This document shows, one piece after another, positions 14,988-15,360 of a DNA stretch of 15,360 bases. A model generated the notes under the pieces. It was not told where the DNA came from, searched no databases, and saw nothing but the letters and a program-made list of their open reading frames with translations. The stretch comes from Propionivibrio sp. (GTDB lineage: Bacteria > Pseudomonadota > Gammaproteobacteria > Burkholderiales > Rhodocyclaceae). The first letter of the stretch is position 1; each line of letters starts with the position of its first letter. The translations under genes and the position numbers were made by a program. The stretch is from NCBI GenBank assembly GCA_017990155.1, contig JAGNOM010000031.1:1-15360 (forward strand), written 5' to 3'.

Positions 14988-15360
14988 AAGCGAAAAAGGT
15001 ACTCCAGATCGTGCATGCGCTCGACTTCGCCGCTTGGGCGCATTCGGCACAACGACGCAAGGGTGGGGAACGTGAGCCTTACGTCAATCACCTGACCGAG
15101 GTGGCGCGGTTGGTCGCGCAGGCGACGAAAGGCCGGGACGATAAACTGATCATCGCGGCGCTGCTGCACGACGTGCTTGAAGACCAGGCCATGCGCGTGA
15201 GCTACAAGATGCTCAAGGAGAAATTCGGCAAGCGGGTGGCGCGCATCGTGCGCGAGGTGACCGACGATCGCAGCCTGCCGAAGGCTGAACGCAAGCGCAT
15301 GCAGGTGATCCACGCCCCGCATCTGTCGCGCCGGGCGCGGATTCTGAAGATCGCCGACAA
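14984..15360 (+). CDS. RelA/SpoT-type HD hydrolase, 5' part
   Basis: The gene runs off the window; 125 complete codons are visible. The protein has the N-terminal HD fold of (p)ppGpp hydrolases: AHSAQRRKGGEREPYVNHLTEVA (19-41, with H20, R24 and H36 in the places used for metal and nucleotide binding), LLHDVLED (60-67, the HD...ED signature) and, at the window's end, KIAD, the start of the conserved K-[LI]-A-D motif. Enzymes of this kind split (p)ppGpp to GTP or GDP plus pyrophosphate, ending the stringent response. Whether a synthetase domain follows, or whether this is a small single-domain hydrolase like Mesh1, cannot be seen. The ATG at 14984 has AGAGGTG seven bases upstream. It is 191 bases past the helicase fusion and probably independent of it. 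Confidence 0.85.
   Translation, partial: MKAKKVLQIVHALDFAAWAHSAQRRKGGEREPYVNHLTEVARLVAQATKGRDDKLIIAALLHDVLEDQAMRVSYKMLKEKFGKRVARIVREVTDDRSLPKAERKRMQVIHAPHLSRRARILKIAD

Noticed and set aside
1..15360. tRNA, rRNA or intact insertion sequence
   Set aside because: No cloverleaf-like or rRNA stretch was noticed and no transposase or integrase is encoded in the intact genes.

Overview
The window looks like a betaproteobacterial chromosome, possibly Rhodocyclales or a relative. I infer this from the GC-rich coding, the imuA-imuB-imuC (dnaE2) error-prone repair operon, and the style of the small lipoproteins. No rRNA or tRNA is present to fix the taxon.

Layout. (1) Bases 1-1585 look more AT-rich than the rest by eye. 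They hold three small exported proteins on the + strand: a secreted hypothetical protein (201-677), a WG-repeat lipoprotein (971-1246) and a second lipoprotein (1243-1572). Between the first and second lies a broken, diverged copy of the last ~86 bases of imuC (700-785). The real imuC 3' end sits just after the third gene, so about 0.9 kb of accessory DNA is bracketed by imperfect direct repeats of the imuC 3' end. (2) Bases 1586-9338, all on the minus strand, form a tight five-gene operon. In transcription order it is a small zinc-ribbon protein, a UvrD-like helicase, imuA, imuB and imuC. Neighbouring genes overlap by 4 to 80 bases. A LexA box (9361-9376 core) with a perfect TATAAT inside it lies just upstream of the first gene, so this is an SOS-induced translesion mutasome operon with two extra genes at its head. 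(3) Diverging from it, 9582-14792 (+) encodes a 1736-residue protein that joins a DnaQ-like exonuclease, a cysteine cluster, a RecQ-type SF2 helicase, a long unassigned middle, a UvrD-type SF1 helicase and an unassigned C-terminal domain. (4) After a 190-base gap with two small hairpins and an 11-codon leader ORF, a RelA/SpoT-type HD hydrolase gene starts at 14984 and runs off the window.

How it fits together. On DNA damage, LexA cleavage would free the 9.34-kb promoter. ImuC would then be made as the lesion-bypass polymerase, with ImuB as clamp-binding adaptor, ImuA as accessory factor, and a helicase made in the same transcript. The giant exonuclease/RecQ/UvrD protein shares the divergent control region and could be a repair or anti-phage enzyme. 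It is the most unusual gene in the window. Which process it serves cannot be told from sequence alone.
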